A DNA stretch of 64,000 bases from Candidatus Cloacimonadota bacterium (GCA_012728875.1 JAAYEF010000021.1:1-64000); one strand, 5' to 3'; positions 1-9,399 are shown, numbered from the stretch's first letter. Notes: generated from the sequence alone by a model not told the origin. Numbers and translations: made by a program.

Positions 1-390
1 ACAGAGCGAAGCGATAGAATCCAGTCCGTTGGAATGATAAAAGCCCGTTACCATTACCTGCCCTGTGCCTTTAGTAGTCCATCCCACCACTCACGCGTCA
101 TTCCGACCGCAGGGAGGAATCCAGTCCCTTGTGCCCAAAAAAGCCCTGTCACCAACCGCCAGCCCTGCCCTTTAGTACCACTGCCCGCAACCCACGCGTC
201 ATTCCGACCGTAGGGAGGAATCCATGCCCTTGGCGTCAATCCAAGCCTGTTACCATCCGCCAGCCCTGCCCTTTAGTACCCCTGCCCGCAACTCACGCGT
301 CATTCCGACCGCAGGGAGGAATCCAGGCCCTTGTTCCCAAAAAAGCACTGTCACCATCCGCCAGCCATGCACTTCAGCGGCAAACCCCGT
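1..390. repeat. Tandem intergenic repeat, unit about 101 bp
   Basis: Four imperfect copies lie head to tail. The best unit boundaries are 99-199, 200-300 and 301-390 (last copy degenerate), with a more diverged partial copy in 1-98. Each complete unit starts with CATTCCGACCGCAGGGAGGA and ends with CACGCGT, and each contains a conserved block ending in GCCCTTTAGTACC. The period is 101 bp, not a multiple of three, so the short open frames crossing it are not genes. A shorter inverted relative sits at about 15660-15690. The function is unknown. Confidence 0.85.
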
Positions 391-430
391 CACCACCTCC
401 CACGCTAAAACCCTAAAACGCCAAAACGCT

Positions 431-487
431 AAAACCTCAAATCCCCTTTTTATCGCTCCCATCCTGTGCATCCCTAATCTATTAAAA
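431..487 (+). repeat. Dispersed intergenic repeat, copy A
   Basis: This stretch of about 55 bp, with the core ATCCTGTGCATCCC and the end AATCTATTAAAA, recurs at 17972-18029 in the same orientation and at 15565-15618 inverted. It follows the 101-bp tandem repeats here. The inverted copy is likewise next to a fragment of the 101-bp family, so the two appear to travel as a composite. Confidence 0.8.
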
Positions 488-821
488 AAAACCCATGACC
501 CCCCCCAAATGTTACCCACTATATATGGAGGGGTATCTTGCGAACATCCTAAAGACATCCTAAAGACAAGCTAAAGTCATCCTATATACCGCTTTTGATT
601 TGTTTAGGTAATGTAGGGTTTGTGTCCGTAAAGCTCAAATGGGAAAATTTGGGGTATTTCCTGAAAAAAACTGAAGGGAAAAAATGAGGTAAAGAGCGAA
701 TGAAGATCTTCAGGAAACGGCAGAAAAAATTTTCCAAAGCGGTTTTCCTTCCATGTTTTGAATATGAGCCACTAAGATAAGCCACAAAAATGAGTTGACA
801 GAAATGGGCGTGGATAAAATC
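488..821. other. Intergenic stretch with no recognised gene
   Basis: No open frame here has both a Shine-Dalgarno site and a protein-like composition. Visible structure is limited to an exact 11-bp direct repeat, CATCCTAAAGA, at 545-555 and 556-566, and AT-rich sequence approaching the ribosomal promoter. A TTGACA at 795-800 lacks a properly spaced -10 box. Confidence 0.5.
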
Positions 822-850
822 GTGACCTTTACTTGCGAAAAAAATACAAT
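822..850 (+). promoter_or_regulatory. Candidate promoter of the ribosomal protein cluster
   Basis: GTGACC (822-827) and TACAAT (845-850) are separated by 17 bp and match the sigma-70 consensus at 4/6 and 5/6. Transcription would start near 857, leaving a leader of about 225 nt before rpsJ. A perfect 7-bp hairpin, GATGCTC-GCAT-GAGCATC, sits in the leader at 925-942. A leader of this size could carry ribosomal-protein autoregulation, but no known L4-type structure was recognised. Confidence 0.4.
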
Positions 851-906
851 ACGCACAGCACAAGTCCCAGATTTTGCGAGGACTTATAGTTCTTTTAGGA
901 GGAACG

Positions 907-1086
907 ATGTCACCCAGTTTTCGGGATGCTCGCATGAGCATCACGGGGGTATATGCGACAGCATTTTGCCCCATCAACCTAAAAGCCAATTTAGCAGATT
1001 ACGCACCCGCGCGTTGGGGCGGCACCTTGTTTGCCGAACCCAGCCCGAGGGGTGAAGTCTGTCTAAAAATGTGGAGGAACCAGTGA
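907..1086 (+). CDS. Possible small leader ORF coupled to rpsJ (59 aa)
   Basis: ATG at 907 is preceded by a perfect AGGAGG (897-902, 4-nt spacing). The frame stays open for 59 codons and its TGA (1084-1086) overlaps the GTG start of rpsJ (1083-1085) in a GTGA junction, the arrangement used for translational coupling. The product is not similar to any family I know and has no obvious domain or membrane segment. It could be a real small protein, a regulatory leader peptide, or a chance frame in a structured leader. The strong ribosome site and the overlap favour translation; the unremarkable composition keeps confidence low. Confidence 0.3.
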   Translation: MSPSFRDARMSITGVYATAFCPINLKANLADYAPARWGGTLFAEPSPRGEVCLKMWRNQ

Positions 1087-1409
1087 ATAAATCCGAAAAT
1101 CGCATCCGGATCAAGCTTAAGGCATACGATCATCGTTTACTGGACCAATCTGTGGCAGAAATCGTGAAAAGCACCCGCAACACGGGTGCGAAGGTTGTCG
1201 GTCCCATTCCGTTGCCAACCAACCGGACCGTATATACCATCCTGCGTTCGCCACACGTTGACAAAAAGAGCCAGGACCAGTTTCAAATGCTGGTTCACAA
1301 ACGCTTGGTCGATATCCATAACCCGACCCAACAGACCACAAACGCCCTGAAGAAGCTGAGCCTTCCCGCCGGGGTGCATGTGGAGATCAAAGCCAACACG
1401 AGGAGATGA
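1083..1409 (+). CDS. rpsJ: 30S ribosomal protein S10
   Basis: S10 is a component of the 30S head and, in many bacteria, a partner of NusB in antitermination. The 108-residue product has the family pattern: a basic N-terminus, [14 protein letters not shown] near residues 9-22, the PLPTN loop that contacts rRNA and the C-terminal VEIKA. GTG at 1083 is chosen because GGAGG (1073-1077) precedes it by 5 nt; an in-frame GTG at 1071 would include the Shine-Dalgarno itself. It is the first gene of a cluster of thirty, and its stop overlaps an alternative upstream ATG of rplC. Confidence 0.96.
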   Translation: MNKSENRIRIKLKAYDHRLLDQSVAEIVKSTRNTGAKVVGPIPLPTNRTVYTILRSPHVDKKSQDQFQMLVHKRLVDIHNPTQQTTNALKKLSLPAGVHVEIKANTRR

Positions 1410-1411
1410 TC

Positions 1412-2044
1412 ATGTTGGGATTGATTGGAAAAAAGATCGGCATGACCCAGGTTTTCGACGAAACCGGCAAGGTGATCCCCGTTACGGTGATCCAGGCCGG
1501 CCCCTGCCGCATCGTGAGCAGGCGCAGCAAGGACAAGCACGGATATGAAGCCCTGCAATTGGGCTTTGAAGAGCTTCCTGAAAAGCGCGTCAAAAAACCA
1601 CTGAAAGGATATTTTAAGAAGAACGATAGCCCGTTCTATCGCTATCTGCGTGAGTTTCGCCCTTCCTACGGCCAAAAGGTCGAGGATTATGAGGTTGGAA
1701 CGAATTTAACGGTGGATTGGTTCACCCCGAACGAGACAGTCGCGGTGAGATCCAATTCCAAAGGCCGCGGGTTCACCGGTGTGATGAAGCGTCATGGCTT
1801 TGCCGGATTCATCACTTCCCACGGTGCGCACGAAAGCTTCCGCGGCCCCGGCTCGATCGGCCAATGCGCCACTCCGGGCCGTGTCTATAAAGGAAGGAAG
1901 CTTCCCGGCCATCATGGCAACACGCAATTCACCGTTCATCATCTGAAAGTTGTGAAAGTGGATACCGAACAACACCTGATCCTTGTGAAAGGGGCTGTTC
2001 CCGGTCACCGCAACTCACTTGTCACCATCCATAAGGAAAATTAG
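1412..2044 (+). CDS. rplC: 50S ribosomal protein L3
   Basis: L3 is an early-assembly 50S protein near the peptidyl transferase centre. The 210-residue product begins MLGLIGKKIGMTQVF, the hallmark start of bacterial L3. Its central loop has the conserved GRGFTGVMKRHGF and SHGAHESFRGPGSIG segments. ATG 1412 is preferred over ATG 1406 because AGGAG (1401-1405) is six bases before the former and abuts the latter. Confidence 0.97.
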   Translation: MLGLIGKKIGMTQVFDETGKVIPVTVIQAGPCRIVSRRSKDKHGYEALQLGFEELPEKRVKKPLKGYFKKNDSPFYRYLREFRPSYGQKVEDYEVGTNLTVDWFTPNETVAVRSNSKGRGFTGVMKRHGFAGFITSHGAHESFRGPGSIGQCATPGRVYKGRKLPGHHGNTQFTVHHLKVVKVDTEQHLILVKGAVPGHRNSLVTIHKEN

Positions 2045-2054
2045 GGGGATTTTA

Positions 2055-2690
2055 ATGGTTACAGCAGTAAAATTCAATTCCCTCGGGGAACGGATGGAAG
2101 AGATCGAACTTCCCGCCAGCATTTTCGACGTTGATGTGGATTCTCCGAAAGTGTTGCTGCACGAAGTGATCACCATGTATCTGGGCAACCAGCGCCAGGG
2201 CACGGTTCAAAAGAAGAGCCGCGGCATGGTTCAAGGCAGCACCCGCAAGCTGTTCCGCCAAAAAGGCACAGGCAACGCCCGCGTGGGCAGCCGCCGTTCG
2301 CCGGTCCGCGTGCATGGTGGAATGGCTTTTGCCATCTGCCCGAAAGATTGGTATCGTCAGATTCCGCGCAAGAAAAAGCGCATGGCTCTGAAGGTTGCGC
2401 TCACAGACCGCGCCCGCGAAGGCCGGGTTTTTGTGATCGATTCCTTCGATTTTTCGCAGCCCAACACCCAACAGGCTCGTGAGCTTTTGGGCAAAATCAT
2501 TCCTGAAAAAGGCCGCAAGCTGGTGGTGACCGACGGAAACCATCACGCCACAGTCAGGTCTTTCACAAACCTGCCGGACGTGATGGCCGACAGAGCCGAC
2601 AGCCTGCACGCCTATGAGGTCCTCAAAAGCAGCTATGTGCTGCTCACCAGCGAAGCCCTCAGCAAGGTTGAGGAGGTATTCAGCAAATGA
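2055..2690 (+). CDS. rplD: 50S ribosomal protein L4
   Basis: The 211-residue product shows the L4 layout: an N-terminal alpha/beta part, then the long tunnel loop with [20 protein letters not shown] and the PVRVHGG segment, then a C-terminal domain. L4 lines the exit tunnel and in enterobacteria represses its own operon, so the long leader before rpsJ is of interest. ATG 2055 is supported by AGGGGG at 2043-2048; an in-frame GTG about 36 nt upstream lies inside rplC. The stop overlaps the rplW start (ATGA). Confidence 0.96.
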   Translation: MVTAVKFNSLGERMEEIELPASIFDVDVDSPKVLLHEVITMYLGNQRQGTVQKKSRGMVQGSTRKLFRQKGTGNARVGSRRSPVRVHGGMAFAICPKDWYRQIPRKKKRMALKVALTDRAREGRVFVIDSFDFSQPNTQQARELLGKIIPEKGRKLVVTDGNHHATVRSFTNLPDVMADRADSLHAYEVLKSSYVLLTSEALSKVEEVFSK

Positions 2691-2974
2691 TCCATCCGCG
2701 AAATATAGTCATTTCCCCGATCATCACCGAGAAGAGTGAAAATCAGGCTCAAAACCAGAACACCTACACCTTCAAGGTGAGCATCAATGCAAACAAGATA
2801 GAAATCAAGCACGCCATCGAAAAGATCTTTTCGGTGAAGGTGCTGGATGTGAATACAATCCGCATGCTGGGCAAGCCCAAACGTCTGGGCAAATACAGCG
2901 GCAAACGCCCGGATTGGAAAAAAGCAATCGTGACCCTGCGGAGCGGCGACAAAATCGCCGACTTTGAGGTCTAA
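2687..2974 (+). CDS. rplW: 50S ribosomal protein L23
   Basis: L23 sits at the tunnel exit and docks trigger factor and SRP. This 95-residue protein has the family opening, an N-terminal helix followed by SPIITEKSE (residues about 10-18), the central [19 protein letters not shown] and the basic loop [19 protein letters not shown]. Its ATG overlaps the TGA of rplD by four bases. Confidence 0.95.
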   Translation: MIHPRNIVISPIITEKSENQAQNQNTYTFKVSINANKIEIKHAIEKIFSVKVLDVNTIRMLGKPKRLGKYSGKRPDWKKAIVTLRSGDKIADFEV

Positions 2975-2985
2975 GGAGCATAAGC

Positions 2986-3816
2986 ATGGGAATCAAAAAG
3001 TATAAACCCACCACTCCCAGCCTGAGGTTCCGCACGGGCTACAACTTCGACGAAATCACAACGGACAAGCCTGAAAAATCCCTGCTGCGCCCGGTTCGCA
3101 AGACCGGCGGACGCAACAACATGGGACGCATCACCTGCCGTCATCGCGGCGGCGGTCATCGCAGGCACTACCGTGTGATCGATTTTAAGCGGAACAAGTT
3201 TGGCATTCCCGCCAAAGTTGCCACCATTGAATATGATCCCAACCGCACCGCCCGCATTGCCCTGTTGCACTATGTGGACGGCGAAAAGCGCTACATCATC
3301 GCCCCCGAAGGCTTGAATGTGGGCATGAAGGTGATGTCTGGCCCGGAAGCTGAAATTGCTTTGGGCAACGCACTGCCCCTGGAGCGCATCCCGCTGGGCT
3401 CGATGGTTCACAACGTTGAGCTGAAAAAGGGCCGCGGTGGGCAGATCGCCCGTTCTGCCGGCGCCTACGGTCAGGTTGTGGCGAAAGACGGCAACTATGT
3501 GCACGTGAAAATGCCTTCGAACGACGTCCATTTGATCCGCAAGGAATGCCTTGCCACGATCGGACAAGTGAGCAATGGTGACCACACCCTGATCCAGATT
3601 GGCAAAGCCGGTCGCAAGCGTTGGATGGGAATTCGTCCCACCGTTCGCGGTGTGGTGATGAACCCTCACGACCACCCCATGGGCGGCGGCGAAGGAAAAA
3701 GCTCGGGTGGACGCCATCCCGTTTCACCCTGGGGCAAACCCGCCAAGGGCGGCAAGACCCGCAGAACCCGCAAGTATTCCGATAAGTATATCGTGAAAGC
3801 CGTGAAAAAGAGATAA
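2986..3816 (+). CDS. rplB: 50S ribosomal protein L2
   Basis: L2 is needed for subunit association and peptidyl transferase centre assembly. The 276-residue product has the bacterial L2 signature near the C-terminus, [12 protein letters not shown], with the conserved histidines, and the RNA-binding central portion beginning [18 protein letters not shown]. Length is typical. A GGAG lies upstream of ATG 2986. Confidence 0.98.
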   Translation: MGIKKYKPTTPSLRFRTGYNFDEITTDKPEKSLLRPVRKTGGRNNMGRITCRHRGGGHRRHYRVIDFKRNKFGIPAKVATIEYDPNRTARIALLHYVDGEKRYIIAPEGLNVGMKVMSGPEAEIALGNALPLERIPLGSMVHNVELKKGRGGQIARSAGAYGQVVAKDGNYVHVKMPSNDVHLIRKECLATIGQVSNGDHTLIQIGKAGRKRWMGIRPTVRGVVMNPHDHPMGGGEGKSSGGRHPVSPWGKPAKGGKTRRTRKYSDKYIVKAVKKR

Positions 3817-3828
3817 AGGAAGGAAATA

Positions 3829-4101
3829 ATGGCACGTTCAATCAAGAAAGGACCCTTTGTCGACGATCATCTGCTGAAGAAAGTGGAAGTGTTGAACGCC
3901 GGCAACAAGAAAAATGTGATTAAGACCTGGTCACGTCGTTCCATGATCATCCCCTCTTTTATCGGACACACCTTTTCGGTGCACAACGGACAGAAGTTTG
4001 TGCCGGTTTATGTGACTGAAAACATGGTGGGACACAAGCTGGGAGAGTTTTCCCCCACGCGCACCTACCGTGGTCATAAAGACAAGAAAAAAGGCAGATA
4101 A
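3829..4101 (+). CDS. rpsS: 30S ribosomal protein S19
   Basis: The 90-residue protein begins [18 protein letters not shown] and contains [19 protein letters not shown], the S19 signature, ending [20 protein letters not shown]19 binds 16S rRNA in the 30S head together with S13. AAGGAAGGAA precedes the start. Confidence 0.97.
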   Translation: MARSIKKGPFVDDHLLKKVEVLNAGNKKNVIKTWSRRSMIIPSFIGHTFSVHNGQKFVPVYVTENMVGHKLGEFSPTRTYRGHKDKKKGR

Positions 4102-4113
4102 GGGAGCACTTAA

Positions 4114-4455
4114 ATGGAAGCGACAGCCAAACTACGTTTTGCCCGCGGTTCAGCCCGCAAAGCCCGTCTGGTATTAGATCAGATCCGCTATAAGAGCGTT
4201 CCCGAAGCCCAGGGAATTCTGCGCTTTTCGCGCCGCCGGGCTGCAGGGCACATCGGCAAGCTGCTGGATTCCGCAGTGGCAAATGCCCTTGTGAAAGAAC
4301 CCCGCCTCGACCTCAATCAGATGTTTGTGACCGAGGCCATGGCCGATTCCGGCCCGCAAATGAAACGCTACAGACCCAGGGCTCACGGCAGGGCCTACAT
4401 GATTCGCAAACAGACCTGCCACATCTCCCTGGGAATAAGTAAAATAGAGGAATAG
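4114..4455 (+). CDS. rplV: 50S ribosomal protein L22
   Basis: L22 lines the exit tunnel with its beta-hairpin. The 113-residue product starts MEATAKLRFARGSARKARLV and keeps the hairpin region with KRYRPRAHGRAYMIRKQTCH near the C-terminus, where macrolide-resistance changes occur in other bacteria. Length is normal. GGGAGC lies before ATG 4114. Confidence 0.96.
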   Translation: MEATAKLRFARGSARKARLVLDQIRYKSVPEAQGILRFSRRRAAGHIGKLLDSAVANALVKEPRLDLNQMFVTEAMADSGPQMKRYRPRAHGRAYMIRKQTCHISLGISKIEE

Positions 4456-4465
4456 GAGGAATACC

Positions 4466-5113
4466 TTGGGACAAAAGATACACCCCGTTCTATACCGTAT
4501 CGGCGTTAATAAGGACACCGAATCGATCTGGTTTGCCCAGGGTTCCACCTATGTGGACTACCTGCTGGAAGACATCCAGATCCGAGAATACATCCACAAG
4601 CGCTTGGCGGACAAAATGGTTTCCCGCGTGCAGATCTCGCGCAAGACCAGCTCCATCACCATCGACATCCACACCGCCCGTCCGGGCTTGGTGATCGGAA
4701 AAAAGGGTGAGGACATCGATCGTCTGCGCAACGAACTGAACGTCCTGATCAACAAAAACCGCCCCACACCCGTCACGGTTCTGATCAATATCGAACAGAT
4801 CGAAAGGATGTGGCTCGATGCAAGGCTGGTGGGCTTGGAAGTTGCCCGTCAGCTGGAAGAAAGAGTGGCTTTCCGCCGCGCCATGAAATTGGCGATCCGC
4901 AACGTGATGAGAGACGGAGCCGAGGGCGTCAAAGTCCAGATCTCCGGCCGTCTTGGCGGAGCCGAAATCGCCCGCACCGAGCGCTACAAACAGGGTCGCA
5001 CCCCGCTTCACACCCTGCGTGCCAACATCGACTATGCCCACGTGGAAGCAAACACCACTTACGGCGTGATTGGCATCAAGGTGTGGATCTATAAGGGCGA
5101 CATCCTGGGATAG
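4466..5113 (+). CDS. rpsC: 30S ribosomal protein S3
   Basis: The 215-residue product has the N-terminal MGQKIHPVLYRIG motif, a KH domain with VIGKKGEDIDRLR (residues about 77-89) and the C-terminal GRLGGAEIARTE segment of the S3 mRNA-entry site. The start is TTG at 4466, supported by GGAGGA nine bases before it and by family alignment of the first residues. S3 helps form the mRNA entry tunnel with S4 and S5. Confidence 0.97.
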   Translation: MGQKIHPVLYRIGVNKDTESIWFAQGSTYVDYLLEDIQIREYIHKRLADKMVSRVQISRKTSSITIDIHTARPGLVIGKKGEDIDRLRNELNVLINKNRPTPVTVLINIEQIERMWLDARLVGLEVARQLEERVAFRRAMKLAIRNVMRDGAEGVKVQISGRLGGAEIARTERYKQGRTPLHTLRANIDYAHVEANTTYGVIGIKVWIYKGDILG

Positions 5114-5123
5114 GAGAAGGTAA

Positions 5124-5543
5124 ATGTTAGCACCAAAAAAAGTTAGACATCGTAAGATGATGAAGGGCCGCCGCAAAGGGCTGGCTTGGACCGGAAGCAA
5201 CATTGATTTTGGCGACTACGGTCTCATCGCCCTTGAGGATGCCTTCATCACCAGCCGCCAGATCGAAGCTGCGCGTATTGCCATCACCAGGCACATGAAG
5301 CGCACAGGAAAGGTCTGGATCCGCATTTTTCCGGATAAACCCATCACCAAAAAGCCTGCCGAAACCCGCATGGGAAAAGGTAAAGGCGCCCCTGAATATT
5401 GGGTGGCGGTGGTGCGTCCCGGCCGTGTTCTTTTTGAACTGGAAGGCGTGGACCTGAAGGTTGCCAAAGAAGCCATGCGCCTGGCAGCACACAAGCTTCC
5501 GATCAAAACCCGCGTGATCGCACGTGAAGGAGTTGAGCTATGA
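5124..5543 (+). CDS. rplP: 50S ribosomal protein L16
   Basis: The 139-residue protein begins [19 protein letters not shown] and contains the L16 motifs [16 protein letters not shown] and [20 protein letters not shown]16 lies near the A-site tRNA and is a late-assembly protein. The stop overlaps the ATG of rpmC (ATGA at 5540-5543). Confidence 0.97.
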   Translation: MLAPKKVRHRKMMKGRRKGLAWTGSNIDFGDYGLIALEDAFITSRQIEAARIAITRHMKRTGKVWIRIFPDKPITKKPAETRMGKGKGAPEYWVAVVRPGRVLFELEGVDLKVAKEAMRLAAHKLPIKTRVIAREGVEL

Positions 5544-5731
5544 AGATGGACGAAATCCGCAAAATGAGCGTGGAAGATCTGAACGCCCGGCTGGAAGAGC
5601 TGCGCGTGGAACTTTTCAACCTGCGCTTTCAAAAATCGAAAAACCTGCTGGATCGCCCGGACAGGCTGCGCATCGTGAGAAGGGAAATTGCCCGCATCAA
5701 CACATTTTTGAACGCAAAGGAAGTGAGGTAA
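5540..5731 (+). CDS. rpmC: 50S ribosomal protein L29
   Basis: The 63-residue, all-helical product ([20 protein letters not shown] onward, then LFNLRFQKS and [12 protein letters not shown]) is a standard L29, located beside L23 at the tunnel exit. It overlaps rplP by four bases and is followed after three bases by rpsQ. ATG 5546 is an alternative start two codons in. Confidence 0.95.
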   Translation: MKMDEIRKMSVEDLNARLEELRVELFNLRFQKSKNLLDRPDRLRIVRREIARINTFLNAKEVR

Positions 5732-5734
5732 ACC

Positions 5735-5989
5735 GTGGCTGACATCCGTAAAATGATCAAACAGGGTGTGGTGGTGAGCGACAAGAACGACAAGACCATC
5801 GTGGTTCGCGTCCAACGCCAGTTCATACACCCCTTGTATAAAAAAACCGTGCGCCGCCACAAAAAGTTCATGGCACACGACGAGAACAACGAAGCTAACA
5901 TCGGCGACGTGGTCCAGATTGTGGAACACCGTCCCATGAGCGCTCGCAAACGCTGGGCTCTGCACAAGATTGTAGAGCGCAGCAAATAA
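5735..5989 (+). CDS. rpsQ: 30S ribosomal protein S17
   Basis: The 84-residue product has the OB-fold S17 features: [39 protein letters not shown] and [19 protein letters not shown]. The start is GTG 5735; GGAAGTGAGG in the end of rpmC provides the ribosome site. S17 is a primary 16S rRNA binding protein. Confidence 0.96.
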   Translation: MADIRKMIKQGVVVSDKNDKTIVVRVQRQFIHPLYKKTVRRHKKFMAHDENNEANIGDVVQIVEHRPMSARKRWALHKIVERSK

Positions 5990-6004
5990 GATGGGAGTTT
6001 TGGA

Positions 6005-6373
6005 ATGATTCAAGCCGAAACGATGTTGAATATCGCCGATAACTCCGGTGCCCGCAGAGCCCAGTGTATCAAGGTTTTGGGTGGCACCAGACGTAAATAC
6101 GCCAGCGTTGGCGACGTCATAGTTGTTGCGATCAAATCCGCCACACCCGGCGGCAAGGTTAAAAAAGGCAGCGTTGAGCGTGCCGTGATCGTTCGCACCG
6201 CGAAAGAGATCAGGCGTGCGGATGGAACCTACATCAGGTTTTCGGACAACGCAGCCGTTATCATCGACGAAAAGCACGACCCCAAGGGAACCCGCATCTT
6301 TGGCCCGGTGGCTCGCGAATTGCGCGAACACGCCTATATGAAGATCGTTTCCCTGGCGCCGGAAGTGCTGTAG
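6005..6373 (+). CDS. rplN: 50S ribosomal protein L14
   Basis: This 122-residue protein begins [20 protein letters not shown] and contains the L14 signature including [12 protein letters not shown] and the C-terminal [16 protein letters not shown]. Length is exactly typical. L14 contacts 16S rRNA at an intersubunit bridge. Confidence 0.97.
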   Translation: MIQAETMLNIADNSGARRAQCIKVLGGTRRKYASVGDVIVVAIKSATPGGKVKKGSVERAVIVRTAKEIRRADGTYIRFSDNAAVIIDEKHDPKGTRIFGPVARELREHAYMKIVSLAPEVL

Positions 6374-6383
6374 GGAGATAGTG

Positions 6384-6713
6384 ATGCCAAAAAAGCCAGT
6401 TAAAATGAAAATCAAGAAAGGCGACTACGTGATCGTGATCTCCGGTGAGGACAGAGGCCGCAAGGGCCGTGTGCTCAAGGCTTTCCCCAAGGCAAACAAA
6501 GTCGTTGTGGAAAAAGTGCACATGATCAAGAAACACGCCAAGCCTTCCCAAACCAATCCCCAGGGCGGCATCATCTCCAAAGAGGCGCCCGTCAACGTCT
6601 CGAATGTGATGCTGTTCAACGAAAAGCTGAATACTGTAACCAAGCCGGTTTTCAAAACACGCGAAGGCGGTCATCGTGTCCGCACTTGCAAAAAATCCGG
6701 TGACGAACTGTAA
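6384..6713 (+). CDS. rplX: 50S ribosomal protein L24
   Basis: The 109-residue product has the KOW motif near the N-terminus ([18 protein letters not shown]) and the family segment [24 protein letters not shown]24 is the assembly-initiator protein of the 50S. ATG 6384 is preferred over the adjacent GTG 6381 because GGGAG (6373-6377) is then six bases away. Confidence 0.96.
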   Translation: MPKKPVKMKIKKGDYVIVISGEDRGRKGRVLKAFPKANKVVVEKVHMIKKHAKPSQTNPQGGIISKEAPVNVSNVMLFNEKLNTVTKPVFKTREGGHRVRTCKKSGDEL

Positions 6714-6724
6714 AAGAGGGGAAG

Positions 6725-7273
6725 ATGAACAGAATTAAAGAACAATATCGCACTGCGGTGGTTCCTGCGCTGAAAAAGCGTTTTGAATACAAGAACCCGC
6801 ACCAGGTTCCCCGGATGGAAAAGATCGTGGTGAGCATGGGCGTGGGTGAAGCCACCCAGAATAAAGCCCTGCTGGACAATGCCGTGAAGGACATGGAGCA
6901 GATCACAGGCCGCAAACCCATCATCACCAAGGCGCGCAAGTCCATTTCAAACTTCAAGCTGCGTCAAGGCATGCCCATCGGCTGCAAGGTGACCCTGCGC
7001 GACGAGATCATGTATGAATTCTTTGATCGCCTGGTTTCCATTGTGATCCCCCGCATCCGCGACTTCCGCGGGATCGACACCGATTCCTTTGATGGCAGGG
7101 GAAACTTTTCCATGGGACTCAAAGAGCAGACCGTGTTTCCCGAAATTGAATTCGACAAGATCGACACCCTGCGTGGGCTGAATATCAACATCATCACCAC
7201 TGCGCAGAACGACGACGAAGCCCGCGAACTGCTGAAAGAGCTTGGAATGCCCTTCAAGCGCGAAGAACAATAA
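6725..7273 (+). CDS. rplE: 50S ribosomal protein L5
   Basis: L5 binds 5S rRNA and contacts P-site tRNA. The 182-residue product shows [19 protein letters not shown], the [21 protein letters not shown] segment, GCKVTLRD, and [20 protein letters not shown]. Length matches bacterial L5. GAGGGGAAG precedes ATG 6725. Confidence 0.97.
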   Translation: MNRIKEQYRTAVVPALKKRFEYKNPHQVPRMEKIVVSMGVGEATQNKALLDNAVKDMEQITGRKPIITKARKSISNFKLRQGMPIGCKVTLRDEIMYEFFDRLVSIVIPRIRDFRGIDTDSFDGRGNFSMGLKEQTVFPEIEFDKIDTLRGLNINIITTAQNDDEARELLKELGMPFKREEQ

Positions 7274-7282
7274 GGAGAACGC

Positions 7283-7468
7283 ATGGCAAAAAAATCTTTG
7301 GTCATTAAACAACAAAGAAAGCCTAAATTTAAAGTCAGGCAATATAACCGCTGCAAAATCTGCGGACGTCCCAGAGCTTACATGCGCGACTTTGGCATGT
7401 GCCGTCTCTGCTTCCGCAAATATGCTTCCCTGGGGCATATCCCGGGGATCACCCGATCCAGCTGGTAA
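7283..7468 (+). CDS. rpsN: 30S ribosomal protein S14, zinc-binding type
   Basis: The short 61-residue form carries two CxxC pairs (CKIC and CRLC), the zinc ribbon of the type Z S14, and ends GITRSSW as expected. The longer zinc-free paralogue is not in this window. S14 binds the 30S head near S3 and S10. Confidence 0.97.
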   Translation: MAKKSLVIKQQRKPKFKVRQYNRCKICGRPRAYMRDFGMCRLCFRKYASLGHIPGITRSSW

Positions 7469-7483
7469 GCAAAGGAGCAATTA

Positions 7484-7897
7484 ATGAGCGTAAGTGATCC
7501 GATAGCTGATGCATTGACCAAGATCCGCAATGCATATCGTGCCGGACATCCGCATGTGATCGTCAAACACAGCCGCATTATTGAGGCTTTGACGAAGATC
7601 CTCGCCGAGGAAAACTTCGTAAACAGCGTCCAGGTTCTCGACAAAGATCCTGAACAAAAGATAAATTATCGCCGCATCCTGGTGAATCTTCGCTACACAA
7701 ATGATGGCCAGCCCATCATCCAAGGTTTGGTGAGGATTTCAAAACCCGGACGCCGCGTATATGTGAAAGCAGACAAGATCCCCAGCGTGTTCAACAACAC
7801 CGGCTGTGCGGTGATCTCCACCTCCCAGGGTGTGATGGTGGACCGCGATGCCCGCATCAACCGCGTTGGCGGCGAATACATCTGCAAGGTTTGGTAG
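7484..7897 (+). CDS. rpsH: 30S ribosomal protein S8
   Basis: The 137-residue protein begins MSVSDPIADALTKIRNA, the S8 signature, and ends with the TSQGVMVDRDARINRVGGE segment. S8 organises the central domain of 16S rRNA and in E. coli regulates the spc operon. AAAGGAG precedes the start. Confidence 0.96.
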   Translation: MSVSDPIADALTKIRNAYRAGHPHVIVKHSRIIEALTKILAEENFVNSVQVLDKDPEQKINYRRILVNLRYTNDGQPIIQGLVRISKPGRRVYVKADKIPSVFNNTGCAVISTSQGVMVDRDARINRVGGEYICKVW

Positions 7898-7909
7898 GAG
7901 GTTTAATCA

Positions 7910-8479
7910 ATGTCACGCATAGGTAGAGCCCCTGTCAAGATCGATCCAAGCGTCACCGTGGACATCCAGGAAAACCTGGTCCGCGTGAAGGGAAAGCTGG
8001 GCGAACTGCAATATGAACTGCTTGAAGGCATCAGCCTGGAAGTGGAAGACGGCGTGATCAACGTCAAGCGCAGAGACGACAGCAAATCCCAACGCGCAGT
8101 GCATGGCCTCACCCGCGCTTTGATCCAAAACATGGTCATCGGCGTCACCGAAGGATATTTGAAGACCCTTCATGTGATCGGCACCGGATATTCCGCGGAA
8201 AGAGTCGGCCCCTGGCTCAGGCTCAGCCTGGGTTATGCCCACGATATCCTGCTGGAGATCCCCGAAGGCCTGGAAGTGGAAGCAGAAGCCGTTCCCCGCT
8301 CCAAAACAGTGCGTTCCGACCTGCAAAGCATCATCCGTGTGAAAGGGATAGACAAGCAGCTTGTGGGTCATTTTTCCGCCGAAATTCGAACCTGCCGCCC
8401 GCCTGAAAACTATAAGGGCAAAGGCATTCGCTATATCGACGAACACGTCACCATCAAAGCCGGCAAGGCCGGAGCATAA
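7910..8479 (+). CDS. rplF: 50S ribosomal protein L6
   Basis: L6 has two tandem similar domains. Here the first opens MSRIGRAPVKID and the second carries the conserved C-terminal RPPENYKGKGIRYIDEHV. The product is 189 residues, slightly longer than the usual 175-180. GGAGG lies upstream of ATG 7910. Confidence 0.97.
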   Translation: MSRIGRAPVKIDPSVTVDIQENLVRVKGKLGELQYELLEGISLEVEDGVINVKRRDDSKSQRAVHGLTRALIQNMVIGVTEGYLKTLHVIGTGYSAERVGPWLRLSLGYAHDILLEIPEGLEVEAEAVPRSKTVRSDLQSIIRVKGIDKQLVGHFSAEIRTCRPPENYKGKGIRYIDEHVTIKAGKAGA

Positions 8480-8497
8480 AAAGGCAGGGAGTAAATC

Positions 8498-8869
8498 ATG
8501 ATAAAACCAAGCAACATAGCTAAGAACGCCCTGCGCAACCGCCGCCGCCGCGCCATTCGCAAAAGACTGCATGGCAGCCCCGAGCGCCCGCGCCTGGTGG
8601 TTTTCCGCTCTTTGAAACACATCTACGCCCAGATCGTGGACGACACCACAGGAAAAACCCTGGTTTCCGCCTCTTCCCGCGGCAAGGATATCGAAATCCC
8701 CAAGGGAACCAAGAGAGCCGAACAGGGCTTCCAAGTTGGCCAAAAACTGGGAGAGAAAGCAATCGCTGCCGGGCTTTCGAAGGTTGCCTTCGACCGCGCC
8801 GGCTACAAATATCACGGCAGGGTGAAAGCCCTGGCTGAAGGCGCCCGCAAGGCCGGCCTTGATTTTTAA
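8498..8869 (+). CDS. rplR: 50S ribosomal protein L18
   Basis: The 123-residue product has the basic N-terminal NRRRRAIRKRLHG, RLVVFRSLKHIYAQIVDD and the C-terminal FDRAGYKYHGRVKALAEGAR, all diagnostic of L18, which binds 5S rRNA with L5. GGGAG lies upstream of ATG 8498. Confidence 0.97.
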   Translation: MIKPSNIAKNALRNRRRRAIRKRLHGSPERPRLVVFRSLKHIYAQIVDDTTGKTLVSASSRGKDIEIPKGTKRAEQGFQVGQKLGEKAIAAGLSKVAFDRAGYKYHGRVKALAEGARKAGLDF

Positions 8870-8880
8870 CAGGAGGAAAC

Positions 8881-9399
8881 TTGAATTACGAACACAATCT
8901 GCCAGAAGAAGAAAGACTCGTCGAGACCGTGATCGAGACCAAACGTGTGGCCAAGGTCGTGAAAGGCGGACGTAACTTCAGTTTCACCGCCATAGTCGTT
9001 GTTGGCGACCGCGCTGGAAAGATCGGCGTTGGCAACGGCAAGGCCAATGAAATTGCCGACGCCATCCGCAAAGCCAAGGAAAGAGCCACCCGCTCGATGT
9101 TCAAAGTTCCCATCGTGAATGGGACCATTCCCCATGAAATGATGGCACGTTACGGCGCCAGCCGTGTGATGATGAAACCCGCCGCCCCCGGTACCGGAGT
9201 TATCGCGGGGGGAACCACACGCGCCATTTTTGAAGCTGCCGGGATCCAAAACATCCTGTGCAAATCCCTGGGTTCAAACACCCCCACAAACGTGGTGAAA
9301 GCCACCGTGAACGGCCTGAAATCCATGCGCACACTGCAGGATATTGCGCGCCTGCGCAACAAGACCGTTGCCGAACTCACCGGCAGGGAGGAAAAGTGA
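8881..9399 (+). CDS. rpsE: 30S ribosomal protein S5
   Basis: The 172-residue product has the S5 signature [20 protein letters not shown] followed by [11 protein letters not shown] and the C-terminal [15 protein letters not shown]. The start is TTG 8881 behind AGGAGG; no other start with a ribosome site fits. S5 influences translational accuracy with S4. Its TGA overlaps the GTG of rpmD. Confidence 0.96.
   Translation: MNYEHNLPEEERLVETVIETKRVAKVVKGGRNFSFTAIVVVGDRAGKIGVGNGKANEIADAIRKAKERATRSMFKVPIVNGTIPHEMMARYGASRVMMKPAAPGTGVIAGGTTRAIFEAAGIQNILCKSLGSNTPTNVVKATVNGLKSMRTLQDIARLRNKTVAELTGREEK

Noticed and set aside
54..574. Several short frames across the tandem repeats
   Set aside because: They arise from repeats with a period of 101 bp, shift frame from unit to unit and resemble no protein.
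795..820. TTGACA with TAAAAT as the rpsJ promoter
   Set aside because: The spacing is only 14 bp; the pair at 822-850 with 17-bp spacing is better.
582..989. Minus-strand frame of 135 codons before the ribosomal cluster
   Set aside because: It covers the promoter and leader of rpsJ, has no ribosome site and has an unlikely composition rich in Phe, Ser and Cys.
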